From: Bacteroidales bacterium
GTDB lineage: Bacteria > Bacteroidota > Bacteroidia > Bacteroidales > CAIWKO01
DNA length: 64,000 bases
Direction of reading: 5' to 3'
Assembly: GCA_023228145.1 (NCBI GenBank)
Contig: JALOBU010000001.1
Location: 159,780-223,779, forward strand
The notes under the pieces are model-generated. The model saw nothing but the letters and a program-made list of their open reading frames with translations, did not search any database and had not been told where the DNA came from. This document shows positions 55,885-64,000 of this stretch, in pieces (the first letter of the stretch is position 1; every line of letters begins with the position of its first letter). The translations under genes were made by a program, and so were the position numbers.

Positions 55885-58359
55885 TTATGCTTTCTTTGTT
55901 TTGATACGCATCTGGAAAAACGTACGGTAAACAAAATACAAGGCGATAATAAAAAATACGCTACCAATGATAGTTGCATATTGCCTGAAATTTTCCGAAA
56001 TGGCTATTTCCATGGCAAGCAGTCCAAACAAGGTGGTGAATTTGATTATCGGGTTTAATGCTACAGAGGAAGTATCTTTAAAAGGGTCTCCGACAGTGTC
56101 ACCAATCACGGTAGCATCATGCAAAGGTGTTCCTTTTTCTTTCAGGTCCACTTCCACCACTTTTTTGGCATTATCCCATGCGCCTCCGGCATTGGCCATG
56201 AAAATTGCCTGAAACAGGCCAAACACGGCTATTGAAATCAGATAACTTACAAAAAAAGATACGGGTGCTGCCAGGTCCAGTTTTTCATTGGCGTCTGTTG
56301 TGCCTGAAATATCACCGGGAGATGAAAAGAATGCAAAAGCCAGCGCAAAAGCGAATATGCCGATGAAGATGTTGAACATGCCGTTTTGGGCGTATTTGGT
56401 GCAAATTTTTACGACTTCTTTGGATTTTTCAACGGAAGCCTTTTTAGGAGCATCAGGGTCGAGGTTGATGTGTTTTTTGATGTATTCCACAGCGCGGTAA
56501 GCCCCGGTGGTAACAGCCTGCATGGATGCTCCCGAAAACCAGTATATCACTGCGCCTCCGGCAATAAATCCGAGGATTGAATAAGGGTTCAGGAGGTTCA
56601 GAATTTCTTCGGGTTTAATCCCTAATACATTATTAATAACAAGTATGAGTGAAAAAATCATCGTGGTGGCACCTACTACAGCGGTCCCTATCAATACAGG
56701 TTTTGCTGTTGCTTTAAATGTGTTTCCGGCACCGTCGTTGGCTTCCAGATAATATTTAGCTTTTTCAAAATCGGGTTTAAAGCCAAAATTATTTTCAATA
56801 TCTTTTTCAATATCTTTCTGTTCTTCAATAAGAGATAACTCATAAATGGACTGGGCATTATCGGTAACAGGCCCGTAACTGTCAACGGCGATAGTTACAG
56901 GCCCCATACCCAGCATGCCAAAAGCTACCAGACCGAAAGCAAAAATGGAAGGATAAATCATAAAATCGCCAAGTCCGAATGTGCTGGCGAAGTAAGCTCC
57001 AAACATTAAAAATAAAAATATCATCCCTTTCCAGAAAGCGCTGAAATTACCTGCTACCAAACCGGATAAAATGGTCAATGACGAACCTCCTTCGCGTGAT
57101 GCCTGCACAATTTCATTGACATGCTTTGACTTGGGGCTGGTAAAAATTTTTGTAAACTCAGGTATCAATGCAGCGCCCAACGTACCAAAGCTGATAATGG
57201 TTGACAAAATTAACCACAGGTCGGGGTTTAAACCTCCGATGGAGGATGACGGGCCTATCATCAGGTAACTGACGATAAAAGTGATTATTATAGAGAGTAT
57301 AGATGTAATCCAGACAAGGTTGGTAAGTGGTTTTTCAAAGTCAATATCGTCTTTTTTCCCATAAAGTGATTTACTTAAGGCGCTGTTGATCCAGAATGAC
57401 ACTATAGATGTGACAACCATAAGCACGCGCATGGCAAAAATCCATGTCAGCAAGGTTGTCTGGAAATCAATTTTAAGAGCTTCATCCAGATTAAAACCAA
57501 CAGCGAGGACAATAAATGAAATAAGAGCAACACCGGTAACTCCATAGGTTTCAAACCCATCGGCAGTTGGGCCAACGCTGTCACCTGCATTGTCGCCTGT
57601 GCAGTCGGCAATCACTCCGGGATTTCGGGGGTCGTCTTCCCCGATTTTGAATACGACTTTCATTAAGTCGGAGCCAATATCAGCTATTTTGGTAAAAATG
57701 CCACCGGCAATACGTAATGCAGAAGCACCAAGAGATTCTCCAATGGCAAAGCCAATGAAGCTAGCACCGGCAAGTTCTCTGGGAACAAACAACAAAATTA
57801 TCAGCATCATTATCAACTCGACACATACCAGCATAACGCCTATACTCATCCCGGCATTAAGAGGAATAGTATGTAATTTAATAGGTTTGCGTTCAAGAGA
57901 TGCAAAAGCCATACGACTGTTGGCAAGCGTATTCATCCGGATGCCAAACCATGCTACGCCATATGAGCCTAAAATGCCTATAACTGTCCAGGATAATATC
58001 AACAGGACACCGCTAGCATTGGTATGTAATAGAAATCCATAATAAAATCCTATGCAGAAGGCAATAAAAACAAAAAGCAATATTAAAAATTTCCCTTGCT
58101 GTATCAGGTAGGTCTTGCATGTTTCAAAAATAACTTTTGACACATCAAGCATAGATTGGTGTGCTTTCAGCCCTTTAACTTTAAGAAATTGATACAGCCC
58201 AAAAAACAAGCCTAGAAAGCAAATTAAAAATCCGAAGAGCAACAAATGATTTTGTCCTGATGTCAGTTCAGGGATTTTCAAATCAGCTTCACTGCTAAAT
58301 GCCATAACAGGTAACAAAAATAAAACCAGTGTTAAAAAGGTTTGAAAAATTTTCTTCAT
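55885..58359 (-). CDS. hppA: Membrane-bound proton/sodium-pumping pyrophosphatase (divergent)
   Basis: 824 residues with about 16 membrane helices and a signal-like first helix. Pyrophosphatase motifs are present: EDDPRNPGVIADCTGDNAGDS, GPVTDNAQSIYELS and GDTVGDPFKDTSSVALNP. NTFKATAK has Lys where K+-independent enzymes have Lys (K+-dependent ones have Ala), so activity is probably K+-independent. The signature DVGADLxGKxE is altered: DIGSDLMKVVF is one residue short and lacks the Glu. It couples pyrophosphate hydrolysis to ion export; whether H+, Na+ or both is moved cannot be told here. It is divergent to the DUF151 nuclease gene. Confidence 0.85.
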   Translation of the reverse strand: MKKIFQTFLTLVLFLLPVMAFSSEADLKIPELTSGQNHLLLFGFLICFLGLFFGLYQFLKVKGLKAHQSMLDVSKVIFETCKTYLIQQGKFLILLFVFIAFCIGFYYGFLLHTNASGVLLILSWTVIGILGSYGVAWFGIRMNTLANSRMAFASLERKPIKLHTIPLNAGMSIGVMLVCVELIMMLIILLFVPRELAGASFIGFAIGESLGASALRIAGGIFTKIADIGSDLMKVVFKIGEDDPRNPGVIADCTGDNAGDSVGPTADGFETYGVTGVALISFIVLAVGFNLDEALKIDFQTTLLTWIFAMRVLMVVTSIVSFWINSALSKSLYGKKDDIDFEKPLTNLVWITSILSIIITFIVSYLMIGPSSSIGGLNPDLWLILSTIISFGTLGAALIPEFTKIFTSPKSKHVNEIVQASREGGSSLTILSGLVAGNFSAFWKGMIFLFLMFGAYFASTFGLGDFMIYPSIFAFGLVAFGMLGMGPVTIAVDSYGPVTDNAQSIYELSLIEEQKDIEKDIENNFGFKPDFEKAKYYLEANDGAGNTFKATAKPVLIGTAVVGATTMIFSLILVINNVLGIKPEEILNLLNPYSILGFIAGGAVIYWFSGASMQAVTTGAYRAVEYIKKHINLDPDAPKKASVEKSKEVVKICTKYAQNGMFNIFIGIFAFALAFAFFSSPGDISGTTDANEKLDLAAPVSFFVSYLISIAVFGLFQAIFMANAGGAWDNAKKVVEVDLKEKGTPLHDATVIGDTVGDPFKDTSSVALNPIIKFTTLFGLLAMEIAISENFRQYATIIGSVFFIIALYFVYRTFFQMRIKTKKA

Positions 58360-58450
58360 TAAAAAATGATTTTAATATTAAAAGAAGGTAAAAATACATA
58401 TTTTTAATCATTTATGATATACTTTTTTTATATAATTTATTATGGGTGGT

Positions 58451-58481
58451 TTTGTTTTATTACAGAATGATTTTATCTTTG
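58451..58481 (+). promoter_or_regulatory. Promoter for the DUF151 gene
   Basis: TTTG (58451-58454), 19-base spacer, TATCTTTG (58474-58481). Both boxes match exactly, and it is 35 bases before the ATG. This is the best promoter in the window. Confidence 0.7.
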
Positions 58482-58516
58482 CATATACAATTTTATAATT
58501 AAGGCAACCCTCCCTG

Positions 58517-59125
58517 ATGGAAAAGATTAAGCTTGATGTTGTAGGTCTTATAAACAGTCAGACACAAAGCGGTGCTTATACAATTATCCTTGAGGATAAA
58601 GTTAAAAAAGAACGTTTACGGATAATTATTGGACTCAGTGAAGCGCAATCCATATATATTGCGTTAGAAAATGTCAAGCCTCCGAGGCCATTAACCCACG
58701 ACCTGTTTAAAATGTTTTCAGAAACTTTTCATATAAAAATCACAGAAATTATTATCACCAAGCTTTCCGATAATGTTTTTTTCTCAAAACTTATATGTAC
58801 TGACGGGCAGGAAGTTCAAGAAGTTGATTCCAGGACGTCAGATGCCATTGCACTGGCCATCAGGTTTGGCTGCCCTATTTATGCCACCAGGCAGGTGATG
58901 AATGCGGCACGGAGTTTCGAAAACGAAGAAAATGAAATTATAAGGGATAACATAGAAACATCCGAACAACCACAGGAAGAAGAAAGCGAAAAAGAAACCG
59001 CTTCTTTAACAAGCTTGGCAGCATACTCTCTTGAAGAACTTCATGAAATGCTTAAGAAAGCAATAGCTGATGAGGAATATGAGAGAGCGTCCAAAATTCG
59101 CGATGAAATAAAAAAATGGAAATAA
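58517..59125 (+). CDS. DUF151 bifunctional-nuclease-family protein with UVR motif
   Basis: 202 residues. The DUF151 (BFN) domain spans about 1-135: KLDVVGLINSQTQSGAYTIIL, RLRIIIGLSEAQSIYIALEN and SRTSDAIALAIRFGCPIY. An acidic linker (about 140-165) leads to a C-terminal UvrB/UvrC motif (about 168-202: LEELHEMLKKAIADEEYERA). BFN proteins have been described as nucleases with RNase/DNase activity; the UVR motif suggests interaction with a DNA-repair or ATP-dependent partner. The permease gene follows by 28 bases. Confidence 0.85.
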   Translation: MEKIKLDVVGLINSQTQSGAYTIILEDKVKKERLRIIIGLSEAQSIYIALENVKPPRPLTHDLFKMFSETFHIKITEIIITKLSDNVFFSKLICTDGQEVQEVDSRTSDAIALAIRFGCPIYATRQVMNAARSFENEENEIIRDNIETSEQPQEEESEKETASLTSLAAYSLEELHEMLKKAIADEEYERASKIRDEIKKWK

Positions 59126-59153
59126 TTTTAAATTGTTTTAAAACCCTGTTACT

Positions 59154-60410
59154 ATGAATTTAAAACTTCGTCTGACCGTAATGAGCTTTTTCCAGTTTTT
59201 TGTTTGGGGGGCATGGCTGATTACTATTGCAACATACTTTTTTTCCAATAAAATGGGTAATGGGGAGCAGTTTGGCGCAATTTTCTCGACTCTGGCACTC
59301 TCTTCCTTGTTTATGCCGGCACTGACAGGTATTATCGCTGACAAATGGCTAAATGCAGAACGTTTGTATGGGATTCTGCACATCCTTTATGGATTGGTGC
59401 TTTTAATGGTTCCATGGGTTAGAGATGCAAACAATCTTTATTATGTGATTTTTCTTGCTATGATATTTTATATGCCCACTATTTCTCTCTCGAATACTAT
59501 CGCATATAATATTTTAAAAAGAAATAATTTCGATGTGATAAAGGTGTTTCCTCCAATCAGGGTTTGGGGCACTATTGGTTTTATTATTGCTATGTGGATA
59601 ACCAACCTCTCGGGAAGTAAGGCAAATGCCAATCAGTTTGTTATTGCGGCTGTAGCAGCTATTGCACTTGGGCTATACTCATTTACCCTGCCCAAATGCC
59701 CTCCTGAGAAATCAATCTCAAAAGGAGCTACTTTTTTTGAGATGCTCGGCTTAAATGCATTTAAACTTTTCGCAAAATATAAAATGGCATTGTTTTTTAT
59801 TTTCGCCATGTTTCTGGGCGCTGCATTACAACTAACAAATATGTATGGCGATACCTTTTTGGATGATTTCAAAAACAATCCCCTTTACGGACCAAAGTCT
59901 TTTGTGGTAAAGTATTCGACAATCATCATGTCAATTTCTCAAATTTCAGAAACACTATTCATACTTACCATTCCGTTTTTCCTGAGACGATTTGGTATAA
60001 AAAAAGTCATGTTGTTTTCCATGATTGCCTGGGTTCTCCGTTTCGGATTGTTTGCTTATGGAAATCCTGCTGAGAATTTATGGATGATTATTTTATCCTG
60101 TATAATATACGGAATGGCTTTCGACTTTTTTAATATTTCAGGCTCCTTATTTGTTGAAACAACTACCGATTCAAAAATCAGAGCAAGTGCGCAAGGTCTG
60201 TTTATGATGATGACGAATGGCTTTGGGGCTTTTTTAGGAAGCAAAATCAGTGGCTTTGTAATTGATAACTATTTCACAACTGCTGACGGTAAAAACTGGC
60301 ATGGGATATGGCTTACTTTTGCAATATATGCCTTGGTTGTTGCAGTATTGTTTGCTATTTTATTTAAACACAAGCATGACAGAAAAGCTGTGATGAATGT
60401 CAGCCATTAA
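59154..60410 (+). CDS. Nucleoside permease, NupG-like MFS transporter
   Basis: 418 residues with 12 predicted membrane helices. Features of the nucleoside:H+ symporter family are FFQFFVWGAWLITIATYFF in helix 1, PALTGIIADKWLNAERLYGILH after helix 2, and RVWGTIGFIIAMW. It probably imports nucleosides with protons; specificity is not visible. It is likely co-transcribed with the DUF151 gene, suggesting shared nucleic-acid salvage, but this is inference. Confidence 0.82.
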   Translation: MNLKLRLTVMSFFQFFVWGAWLITIATYFFSNKMGNGEQFGAIFSTLALSSLFMPALTGIIADKWLNAERLYGILHILYGLVLLMVPWVRDANNLYYVIFLAMIFYMPTISLSNTIAYNILKRNNFDVIKVFPPIRVWGTIGFIIAMWITNLSGSKANANQFVIAAVAAIALGLYSFTLPKCPPEKSISKGATFFEMLGLNAFKLFAKYKMALFFIFAMFLGAALQLTNMYGDTFLDDFKNNPLYGPKSFVVKYSTIIMSISQISETLFILTIPFFLRRFGIKKVMLFSMIAWVLRFGLFAYGNPAENLWMIILSCIIYGMAFDFFNISGSLFVETTTDSKIRASAQGLFMMMTNGFGAFLGSKISGFVIDNYFTTADGKNWHGIWLTFAIYALVVAVLFAILFKHKHDRKAVMNVSH

Positions 60411-60484
60411 TACAAAAGGAATACTTTGTTGTATTTGGGGATAAAAGAATTAATTTTTAATCATTTGATTTAAGTAAAAAATTT

Positions 60485-61489
60485 ATGTCTGTAAAAATTG
60501 GAATTAATGGTTTTGGTAGGATAGGCAAGCTTGTTTTCAGGCTTTTGCAGGAAAAACCGGATATTGAAATCGTGGGTATTAATGACCCCGCAGACACGAA
60601 GGTTCTTGCTCATTTATTGAAATATGATACTGCACATGGTAAATTTTCCGGGACAATAGAAGTAACAGGTGATAAGCTAGTAGTCAATGGGAAAAAAATT
60701 AATGTGTATCACGAAAAAGCTCCTGCATTGATACCCCGCACCATGCATGGGACTGACATCGTCATAGAATCCTCAGGGGTTTTTACCAGCCGGGAACAGC
60801 TTATGCAGCACTTGAAATCAGGAGCCAGAAAAGTGATACTGACCTGTCCCCCCACCGGAGAGCTTGACAAAACTATTATCATTGGTGTTAACGAAGATAC
60901 ACTTAGTAATTCAGACACCATTATTTCGAATGCGTCCTGTACAGCTAACTGTGCTGCTACTCTTTTAAAAATTATGCATGAGAATTTCGTCATCGAAAAG
61001 GTTTTTATGAACACCGTGCATCCTGCAACCAATAACCAGCGGCTTGTTGATGCACCCCATTCTGACCTCAGGCGCTCACGAACCGCATTGTCGAATATCA
61101 TTCCTACTACTTCCACTGCGATACCTATTATCAAAAAACTGATGCCATTTCTGAGCGATTGTTTCGACGGGCTGGCTACCCGGGTTCCTGTTTATGATGG
61201 TTCGTTAATAGAACTCAACATCGTTATTAAGAAAAAAACAGATGCCGTTGAAGTAAATAATATTTTCAGAAAAGCAGCTGAAGAAAAATATAAAGGAATC
61301 ATTGAATATACAAACGAACCTGTTGTTTCAAGCGACATTATCGGCAACCTTCATTCGGCAATATTCGACAGCCTTTCAACAAAAGTCATAAAAAATGATT
61401 TTGTTCAAATCATCGGCTGGTATGATAATGAATTTGGGTATTCGAGCAGGGTGGTGGACCTGATTAAGCTGATGAAAAAAATCATTTAA
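60485..61489 (+). CDS. Glyceraldehyde-3-phosphate dehydrogenase (type I, atypical active site)
   Basis: 334 residues. The NAD-binding fold has GINGFGRIGKLVFRLLQ and the Asp of IVGINDPADTK, indicating NAD preference. The catalytic Cys152 lies in ASCTANC (usual ASCTTNC) and His179 in VHPATNNQRLVDAPH (usual HSYT). The phosphate loop reads IPTTSTAIPI instead of IPTTTGAAKAV, losing Gly. DLRRSRTALSNIIP and VRVP-like TRVPVYDG remain. All catalytic residues remain, yet phosphate contacts differ from ordinary GapA, so it may be a paralogue with other kinetics or substrate, such as erythrose-4-phosphate. The gene symbol is therefore left open. Confidence 0.85.
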   Translation: MSVKIGINGFGRIGKLVFRLLQEKPDIEIVGINDPADTKVLAHLLKYDTAHGKFSGTIEVTGDKLVVNGKKINVYHEKAPALIPRTMHGTDIVIESSGVFTSREQLMQHLKSGARKVILTCPPTGELDKTIIIGVNEDTLSNSDTIISNASCTANCAATLLKIMHENFVIEKVFMNTVHPATNNQRLVDAPHSDLRRSRTALSNIIPTTSTAIPIIKKLMPFLSDCFDGLATRVPVYDGSLIELNIVIKKKTDAVEVNNIFRKAAEEKYKGIIEYTNEPVVSSDIIGNLHSAIFDSLSTKVIKNDFVQIIGWYDNEFGYSSRVVDLIKLMKKII

Positions 61490-61710
61490 AGTTTTTTATA
61501 AAGCTATGATAGATACAGTCAGAGAAAATGTCGGGATAATATCTATTATCTTTCTTATAACTTAAATGAATCATAAATTATGCTCTTGATTTTTAATTTT
61601 TTTATTATAAAAAACGTTTTCATGAAACTCTTATTTAAATTTCCAAATATTGTCATCAAGATATACAGAAATATGAAAAATTTCGTTTAATAGTTTTGTC
61701 CTGATTTTGT

Positions 61711-61718
61711 TAACTTTG
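61711..61718 (+). promoter_or_regulatory. Possible -7 promoter element upstream of the ACP gene
   Basis: TAACTTTG matches TAnnTTTG, 57 bases before the ATG. The nearest TTTG (61695-61698) is too close (12 bases), so the -33 box is not identified. The 286-base gap after the GAPDH gene is otherwise empty. Confidence 0.35.
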
Positions 61719-61775
61719 CTCTACAAAACAAATATGAATATTATATGAAAAATAAGTGTTTATAAGAAAAAATTA

Positions 61776-62099
61776 ATGTTAACATATCAAAATGTTTTGA
61801 ATGCCATCTTTGAAGCTGTTGATGAATTTAATCTTCTTCACCAGACAGATCAGCTTCTTGAAAAGTCAGCAAACACGGCGCTTTTTAACCGTCCCGGTTA
61901 TACGCGAAAAGGCGTTCTCGATTCGCTGGGGCTGATTAATTTTTTAGTTGTTCTTGAAGAAACCTTTAAAAGAAAACTTCCCGGTTTTTATTTGAATATT
62001 GCAGGCTTACTGGAAAGCAAACATGATACTTTGAAAAACATAGATACTCTTGCAAAAGCAATAGTGGAAATGCCGGAAAAAACGAATCCCGATGAATAA
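61776..62099 (+). CDS. Acyl carrier protein-like protein
   Basis: 107 residues. Four-helix ACP fold with the phosphopantetheine attachment Ser50 in KGVLDSLGLINFLVVLEE, then LPGFYLNIAGLLES and a final helix (about 88-102). The DSL motif is intact, so it should be modified to holo-ACP. The N-terminal helix is longer than in AcpP. Its stop overlaps the FkbH gene start by 8 bases, a sign that the two act together: FkbH enzymes load a glyceryl unit from 1,3-bisphosphoglycerate onto a dedicated ACP. Confidence 0.85.
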   Translation: MLTYQNVLNAIFEAVDEFNLLHQTDQLLEKSANTALFNRPGYTRKGVLDSLGLINFLVVLEETFKRKLPGFYLNIAGLLESKHDTLKNIDTLAKAIVEMPEKTNPDE

Positions 62100-63771
62100 G
62101 GATAGTATAAAATGTCTTTTGTTATCAGATTTTACCATAAATAACCTTGCCGGATATTTGGAAAAAGATACGAACGACCTGGGAATAAAAACAATTATTC
62201 CTCCATTTAACCAGGTGAAGCAAATTTTGATAGACCATGAATCGGCTTGCTGGATAGAAAAGCCCGATGTTGCCTTTGTATGGACAAGGCCGGAAGGAGT
62301 GATAAGCAGTTTTAATAAAGTACTGAACTCTGAAGAATATAGTATTGATGAAGTGCTTGATGAAGTGGATGTTTTTTCAGACATGCTGAAAAACATTAAA
62401 AAGCTGGTGAATAAGGTTTTTATTGCGAGCTGGAGTTACGATCCGGAAATAAAATCATGGGCAATGCTTGATTACAAGGCAGGTATTGGAATCCCATACA
62501 CCATCATGCAAATGAATAAGCGCCTTATGGATAATTTTTCTGGTGTTAATGATTTTATATTTCTCGATTCACAAAAGTGGGTGGCTTTATGCGGAAAAGA
62601 TGCTTACCATGCTCAGCACTGGTATCTGAGCAAAACCCCTTTTCATTTTTCTGTTTTTTCTCATGCTGCCGGAACACTTAAATCAAGCATCCGTGCATTG
62701 TCAGGAAAATCAAGAAAAATCATCATCCTTGACCTTGATGATACGTTGTGGGGGGGCATTGTTGGCGATTTGGGATGGGAGAACATAAAACTCGGTGGCC
62801 ACGACCCTGTAGGAGAGGCCTTTGTTGACTTTCAGAAAACATTAAAATCATACAAAAACAAAGGAGTGTTGCTTGCCATAGTAAGTAAAAATGATGAAAA
62901 TAAAGCTCTCGAAGTGTTTGACAAACATCCCGAAATGTTACTTCGTAGAGATGATTTTGCAGGGTGGAAAATAAACTGGGGCGACAAAGCAGCTAACATT
63001 GCTGCATTGATGAAAGATGTAAATCTGGGTTTTGAATCTGCTGTTTTTATTGATGATAACCCTTCTGAAAGAGCCAGAATAAAGGAGTCATTTCCTGAAA
63101 TTCTTGTCCCCGAAATGCCTCAGGATAAAATGTTGTTTGTAAAAACACTTCACAGTCTGGATTGTTTTAATACTGCTTTTGTCAGTGAAGAAGACCTGTC
63201 AAGAAACCGTATGTATGCTGAAGAAAAAAACAGGAGAAGTGAAAAGGCTATATTTAGAAACATTGAAGACTGGATAAAAACAACAGGTATTAAAGTTTGT
63301 GTGGAAAAACTGAATATCACAAATATCGAAAGAACTGTTCAGTTGTTGAATAAAACCAATCAGATGAACCTTTCCACAAGGAGAATGACGGAAAAAGAAT
63401 TGACAGAATGGGCTGATGAAAAACCCCATTTTATGTGGACCTTTACTGTTTCTGACAAATTTGGTAACTCCGGCCTTACAGGGATACTTGGCTTAAATGT
63501 CATAGGCGATGTTTGCAGAATTGAAGATTTTGTTTTGAGCTGCAGGGTTTTTGGAAGAAAAATCGAAGAAGTCATGATTGGGTATGCATATAATAAAGCA
63601 ATACTTTTGAAATGTAAAACCATAGTAGCAGAATACATCCCAACCGATAAAAATACTCCCTGCTTCAATTTTTTTAAGAATTCGGGATTTGCTGAAAATG
63701 CTAACCTGTTCGAGCTGGAGACAAGCAAGAAATTTTTAATACCTGATTTTATTGAAGTCTTTGAAAAATAA
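62092..63771 (+). CDS. FkbH-like HAD-family glyceryl transferase/phosphatase
   Basis: 559 residues. The N-terminal part (about 1-200) is the usual helical/SGNH-like region of FkbH proteins. The HAD domain (about 205-350) has the catalytic DLDDTLWGG (Asp214, Asp216) and VFIDDNPSERARIKE; AIVSKNDENKALEVF is the middle motif. A GNAT-like C-terminal domain (about 400-559) includes NKTNQMNLSTRRMTEKEL and RIEDFVLSCRVFGRKIEE. FkbH proteins of polyketide pathways dephosphorylate 1,3-bisphosphoglycerate and attach the glyceryl group to ACP. No polyketide synthase is seen; the window ends 229 bases later, so partner genes may lie beyond. Confidence 0.85.
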   Translation: MNKDSIKCLLLSDFTINNLAGYLEKDTNDLGIKTIIPPFNQVKQILIDHESACWIEKPDVAFVWTRPEGVISSFNKVLNSEEYSIDEVLDEVDVFSDMLKNIKKLVNKVFIASWSYDPEIKSWAMLDYKAGIGIPYTIMQMNKRLMDNFSGVNDFIFLDSQKWVALCGKDAYHAQHWYLSKTPFHFSVFSHAAGTLKSSIRALSGKSRKIIILDLDDTLWGGIVGDLGWENIKLGGHDPVGEAFVDFQKTLKSYKNKGVLLAIVSKNDENKALEVFDKHPEMLLRRDDFAGWKINWGDKAANIAALMKDVNLGFESAVFIDDNPSERARIKESFPEILVPEMPQDKMLFVKTLHSLDCFNTAFVSEEDLSRNRMYAEEKNRRSEKAIFRNIEDWIKTTGIKVCVEKLNITNIERTVQLLNKTNQMNLSTRRMTEKELTEWADEKPHFMWTFTVSDKFGNSGLTGILGLNVIGDVCRIEDFVLSCRVFGRKIEEVMIGYAYNKAILLKCKTIVAEYIPTDKNTPCFNFFKNSGFAENANLFELETSKKFLIPDFIEVFEK

Positions 63772-64000
63772 TCCTTGTTGAAATGAAATTAAATAATCTG
63801 TTGTGCTATTAAATTATGAAAATTCACTATTTCAAATATTTACAAGATATTGACGGTTCAGATTTCGACTATACCATTAGTTTTGCAAAATGATTTTTAA
63901 TTTACTTAATTTTATTGTAATTATTACTGAAGAACCAGAGAAAGAGAGGTGAACTAATTCGACAATTAAGCTTTTAGGCTTATGCTGAGTATCAGACCTC

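Noticed and set aside
60409..60435. AATACAAAAG / CTTTGTTGTATT hairpin after the permease
   Set aside because: The stem is bulged and AT-rich, and no T run follows; too weak to call a terminator.
61532..61560. GATAAT...ATTATC hairpin after the GAPDH gene
   Set aside because: Six A/T-rich pairs without a T tract.
63890..63952. 20-codon ORF right after a TAGTTTTG box
   Set aside because: Too short to support, with no conserved feature visible; may only be leader sequence.

Overview
The window looks like chromosomal DNA of a low-GC member of the Bacteroidota, probably an uncultured or environmental Bacteroidia-type organism. Four lines of evidence support this. Several secreted proteins end in type IX secretion (T9SS) sorting domains, and a porZ-like gene is present. 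The gene orders uppS-bamA-ompH-ompH and asnS-rpoN are typical of the phylum. Many start regions carry the Bacteroidota promoter pattern TTTG / TAnnTTTG rather than the usual -35/-10 boxes. Most genes lack a clear Shine-Dalgarno sequence. I saw no phage, transposase, CRISPR array or rRNA.

Layout. 1-5.8 kb: envelope biogenesis (3' end of uppS, bamA, two Skp/OmpH-like chaperones), then a TlpA-like thioredoxin and an HD hydrolase. 5.8-23.7 kb: mostly minus-strand exported proteins, namely a porin-like barrel and four very large multidomain T9SS substrates, among them an M4 metallopeptidase and two paralogous propeller-type proteins. They are interrupted by dusB, a CXXCH protein, a HAD phosphatase and a CAU tRNA. 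24-34.9 kb: a PorT-like barrel, a PAP2-like membrane protein, rpoN, asnS, dxs, an APC permease, an NlpC/P60 hydrolase, a CapA-like protein and an M23 peptidase. 35-45 kb: alaS, porZ, recO, an aldehyde dehydrogenase and polA.

45.1-48.8 kb is the only repeat-rich accessory stretch. A 144-bp element occurs twice with two mismatches, flanking an orphan barrel gene. Small GC-rich hairpins are scattered around it, together with an ECF sigma/membrane-protein pair and a lipoprotein. 48.8-58.4 kb: dnaE, a DUF985 cupin, a barrel protein, a TMTC-like TPR membrane protein and a membrane pyrophosphatase with a divergent signature. 58.5-63.8 kb: a DUF151/UVR nuclease, a NupG-like permease, an atypical GAPDH, then an acyl carrier protein overlapping an FkbH-like HAD protein.

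Most genes are housekeeping or envelope genes. The parts most worth a second look are the GAPDH / ACP / FkbH neighbourhood, the modular reuse of domains among adjacent T9SS substrates, the flanking 144-bp repeats with the hairpin family, and the unusual pyrophosphatase motif. No wholly new defence or mobile system is evident. Domain positions are estimates made by reading the translations; no database search was run.
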